A stretch of 64,000 nt of DNA, from the NCBI RefSeq assembly GCF_000002595.2, contig NC_057012.1:7682676-7746675 (forward strand), in the 5' to 3' direction. The position numbers and the translations under genes were made by a program. Origin of the DNA: Chlamydomonas reinhardtii (lineage: Eukaryota; Chlorophyta; Chlorophyceae; Chlamydomonadales; Chlamydomonadaceae). Under the pieces are notes generated by a model. The model was not told where the DNA came from, did not search any database, and saw only the letters and a list, made by a program, of their open reading frames with translations. Shown here one piece after another: positions 62,159 to 64,000 of the stretch (its first letter is position 1; each line of letters starts with the position of its first letter).

Positions 62159-64000
62159 ATGAGCTTGGTGCCCTTCTCTCAACTCTGGCGCGGTGTGCGC
62201 ACGCGGGGACCCGTAGAACAGGCATCCAGCAGCTCTAGTTCATCATCTAGCTCAAGGCGTACCTGGTACGCTCCAGCGCGATCGCAAACGGGCGTGCAAG
62301 TGGCTGCGTATGAGCCCACGGCTGTTCTCCAGCTCGCGCCATCAGCAGTTAGCCGGAGGAGCACCCCAGTTCGCTCTTCCATCATAGCTGACCTCTCCAG
62401 CTCCGGATCTGGCGATGGCGAGGGGGAGCGCGGGGACGCGACCGGAAGCCGAGATGAGGCGTCGAGCGCTTTCGCTGGGTCGTCAAAGGTCTTGAAGATT
62501 AATATCGACTTGCTGCTGGTGCGTACGATTCATTAATAACTATAGGCGCACGCAAGACCTGTATCAAAATGCTTGCTTGTCGGCTTCCTGCCCTGCAGTG
62601 GCGCTGCCGGACGTCACGGATCCGCGCTCGTCAAACTCTTGACTTGAATGAGCGTAAGAGCTTATACAAGGCCGCGGAGGATGGTCTACGGTGAGTATGC
62701 CCAGAGGTCGTGAGTGGTTAGTGGCCCGCCACACCGTGAGGCCTGACCCTCCCTCGTGCGTGCCTGCCGCAGGCGGTGCCTGGCGCTCGATCCCGCCGAC
62801 CCCCGCGCATACGTGGTGCTCGGCAAGACTCTTGTGCAGCAGAAGCGCTATGATGAAGCGCGGCAGCTGTACCAGGATGGCTGCGCCAATACAGGTGACC
62901 CTCCCTCCCGCCCGAGCGGCTCATATGACTGTCTACCTGTGATGCCTGTCGGGAGCGCTGGGAATGCTTGCACATTCAGACGTTGGCTTACAAGTGCATA
63001 TCGTACCTGGTGGCAGGCAACGTCAACCCATACATTTGGTCAGCATGGGGCTGGCTAGAGGCGCGGACAGGCAACGTGGAGCGCGCGCGCAAGCTGTACG
63101 ACGCGGCGGTAGTGGTGGACGGCACGCACGCGTGCGCCTGGCACAAGTGGGGCATGCTGGAGAAGGGCCAGGGCAACTTCACACGAGCGCGCGATTTGTG
63201 GATGCAGGTGCGCGGCGGCTGGATTGGCGGCCGCGGCACCTTTCGAACTTACCCATCTGCCGAATCCCGGGGTCATGAGCGTACGCCTTCACACCATTGA
63301 TACTTAGTGTTTGCCTGGTCAACATGTTGCCCTTTCCGACCGACCCGCCGAGGTCAAACGCTGGGTTGACATGACCTAGCCTCACGCCTTTGCTTGTTGC
63401 GGCTACTTGGTGTCTTCAGGGCATCCAACGGTGTCGGCGGAAGCCCCAGTCGCAGAACGCCTACCTATACAACGCACTCGGCTGCATGGCAGCGCAGCTG
63501 GGGAGGGTGGGCGAGGCGCGGTCCTGGTTCGAGGAGGGCACGCGCAGCGCGGAGGGGGCGGCCAGCGTGGCGCTATGGCAGGTGCGCACGCTGGGGTCCA
63601 CAACGACCAAATGTCCCAACCCCTACTGCTTTTGCTACAATGTGCACGCCATGTGTATCTTAGTACCTTTGTGCGCTTGACATGCAATCGTTACCTACGC
63701 CCTGCGTACAGGCGTGGGCGGTCCTTGAGGCCAAGCAGGGCGACCCGACTGTGGTCCGCTACCTGTTCCGGAAAGCTCTGGGCGCCAACCCACGATCACG
63801 GTGAGGGGGTGAGAAGCTGGCTCTGCATGCAGCGCAGCCTGGCTGTCACGGCAATGGCGCGTACGGTTGGTTCATGGGCGTGCCGCTGACCCAGGAATTA
63901 CGCTGTGTCGGGTGCGCAGGTACGTGCACCTGGCCTGGGCGCTGTGGGAGCGCCGGCAGGGCAACCCGCAGCACTGCCTGGCGCTGCTGAGGCGCGGCTG
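62159..64000 (+). CDS. MBB1: Chloroplast psbB mRNA maturation factor MBB1 (partial, 5' part)
   Basis: Exons 62159-62518, 62599-62690, 62773-62894, 63017-63207, 63420-63581, 63712-63800 and 63920 to the window edge join in phase; the last continues beyond 64000. The N-terminus is a Ser/Arg-rich plastid transit region (WRGVRTRGPVEQASSSSSS). From about residue 140 the protein is a chain of TPR-like HAT repeats: DPADPRAYVVLGKTLVQQKR, YIWSAWGWLEARTGNVERAR, ACAWHKWGMLEKGQGNFTRA, AYLYNALGCMAAQLGRVGEA, LWQAWAVLEAKQGDPTVVRY, YVHLAWALWERRQGNPQHCL. I recognise this as the Chlamydomonas MBB1 protein, a nucleus-encoded HAT-repeat factor required in the chloroplast for stability and translation of the psbB mRNA through its 5' UTR. 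No defect is visible in the part present. Confidence 0.95.

Overview
The window is nuclear DNA of a volvocine green alga, almost certainly Chlamydomonas reinhardtii. The basis is very high GC, intron-dense genes with GTGAG donors and short introns, TGTAA polyadenylation signals, long (TG)n tracts, and proteins I recognise from memory: CAH3 (310 aa, predicted complete), MBB1, the gamma-carbonic anhydrase CAG1 and the chlorophycean ATP-synthase subunit ASA7. That combination matches what I remember of chromosome 9; the assignment is recognition plus inference, not a database result. I rebuilt gene models exon by exon and required the phase to agree at every junction; nearly all predicted coding totals divide by three.

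Layout. 0-6 kb: a Ser/Ala-rich uncharacterised gene (-) lies head to head with a RAP-domain organelle RNA-binding protein (+). 6-11 kb: a repeat-bearing gap, then a CBM20 starch-binding protein (-) with a coiled coil and a C-terminal motif that fits the Rubisco-binding motif of pyrenoid proteins. 11-15 kb: a gene-poor stretch with a hAT-type MITE, a SINE-like copy and what looks like an HSP90 relic. 15-18 kb: a 12-repeat PG-rich (SHIPPO) protein (-). 19.5-21.4 kb: CAH3 (+). 21-25 kb: (TG)n tracts, minisatellite and SINE-like copy. 25-28 kb: MFS transporter (+). 29-33.5 kb: a four-MA3-domain translation regulator (-), divergent from CAG1 (+, 33.8-35.9 kb). 36-39.3 kb: a triose-phosphate-translocator-family transporter (-). 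39-41.8 kb: repeats. 41.9-43.2 kb: plastid ribosomal protein L6 (-), divergent from splicing factor PRP3 (+, 43.4-47.5 kb). 48.8-52.8 kb: argininosuccinate synthase (+), convergent with an ER-type DnaJ protein (-, 53.6-56.9 kb). 59-60.6 kb: ASA7 (+). 62.2 kb to the end: MBB1 (+, cut by the window edge).

How the genes relate. They are ordinary independent eukaryotic genes, not an operon. Two bear on CO2 concentration at the pyrenoid: CAH3, the thylakoid-lumen carbonic anhydrase, and the starch-binding protein with the putative Rubisco-binding motif. CAG1 and ASA7 belong to mitochondrial complex I and ATP synthase. MBB1 and the RAP protein are nucleus-encoded organelle RNA factors. The most interesting protein is the CBM20/coiled-coil/Rubisco-motif protein. 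The most informative non-coding finding is a set of small mobile elements with intact target-site duplications: two hAT-type MITE families (8-bp duplications) and a short SINE-like family (10-17-bp duplications).
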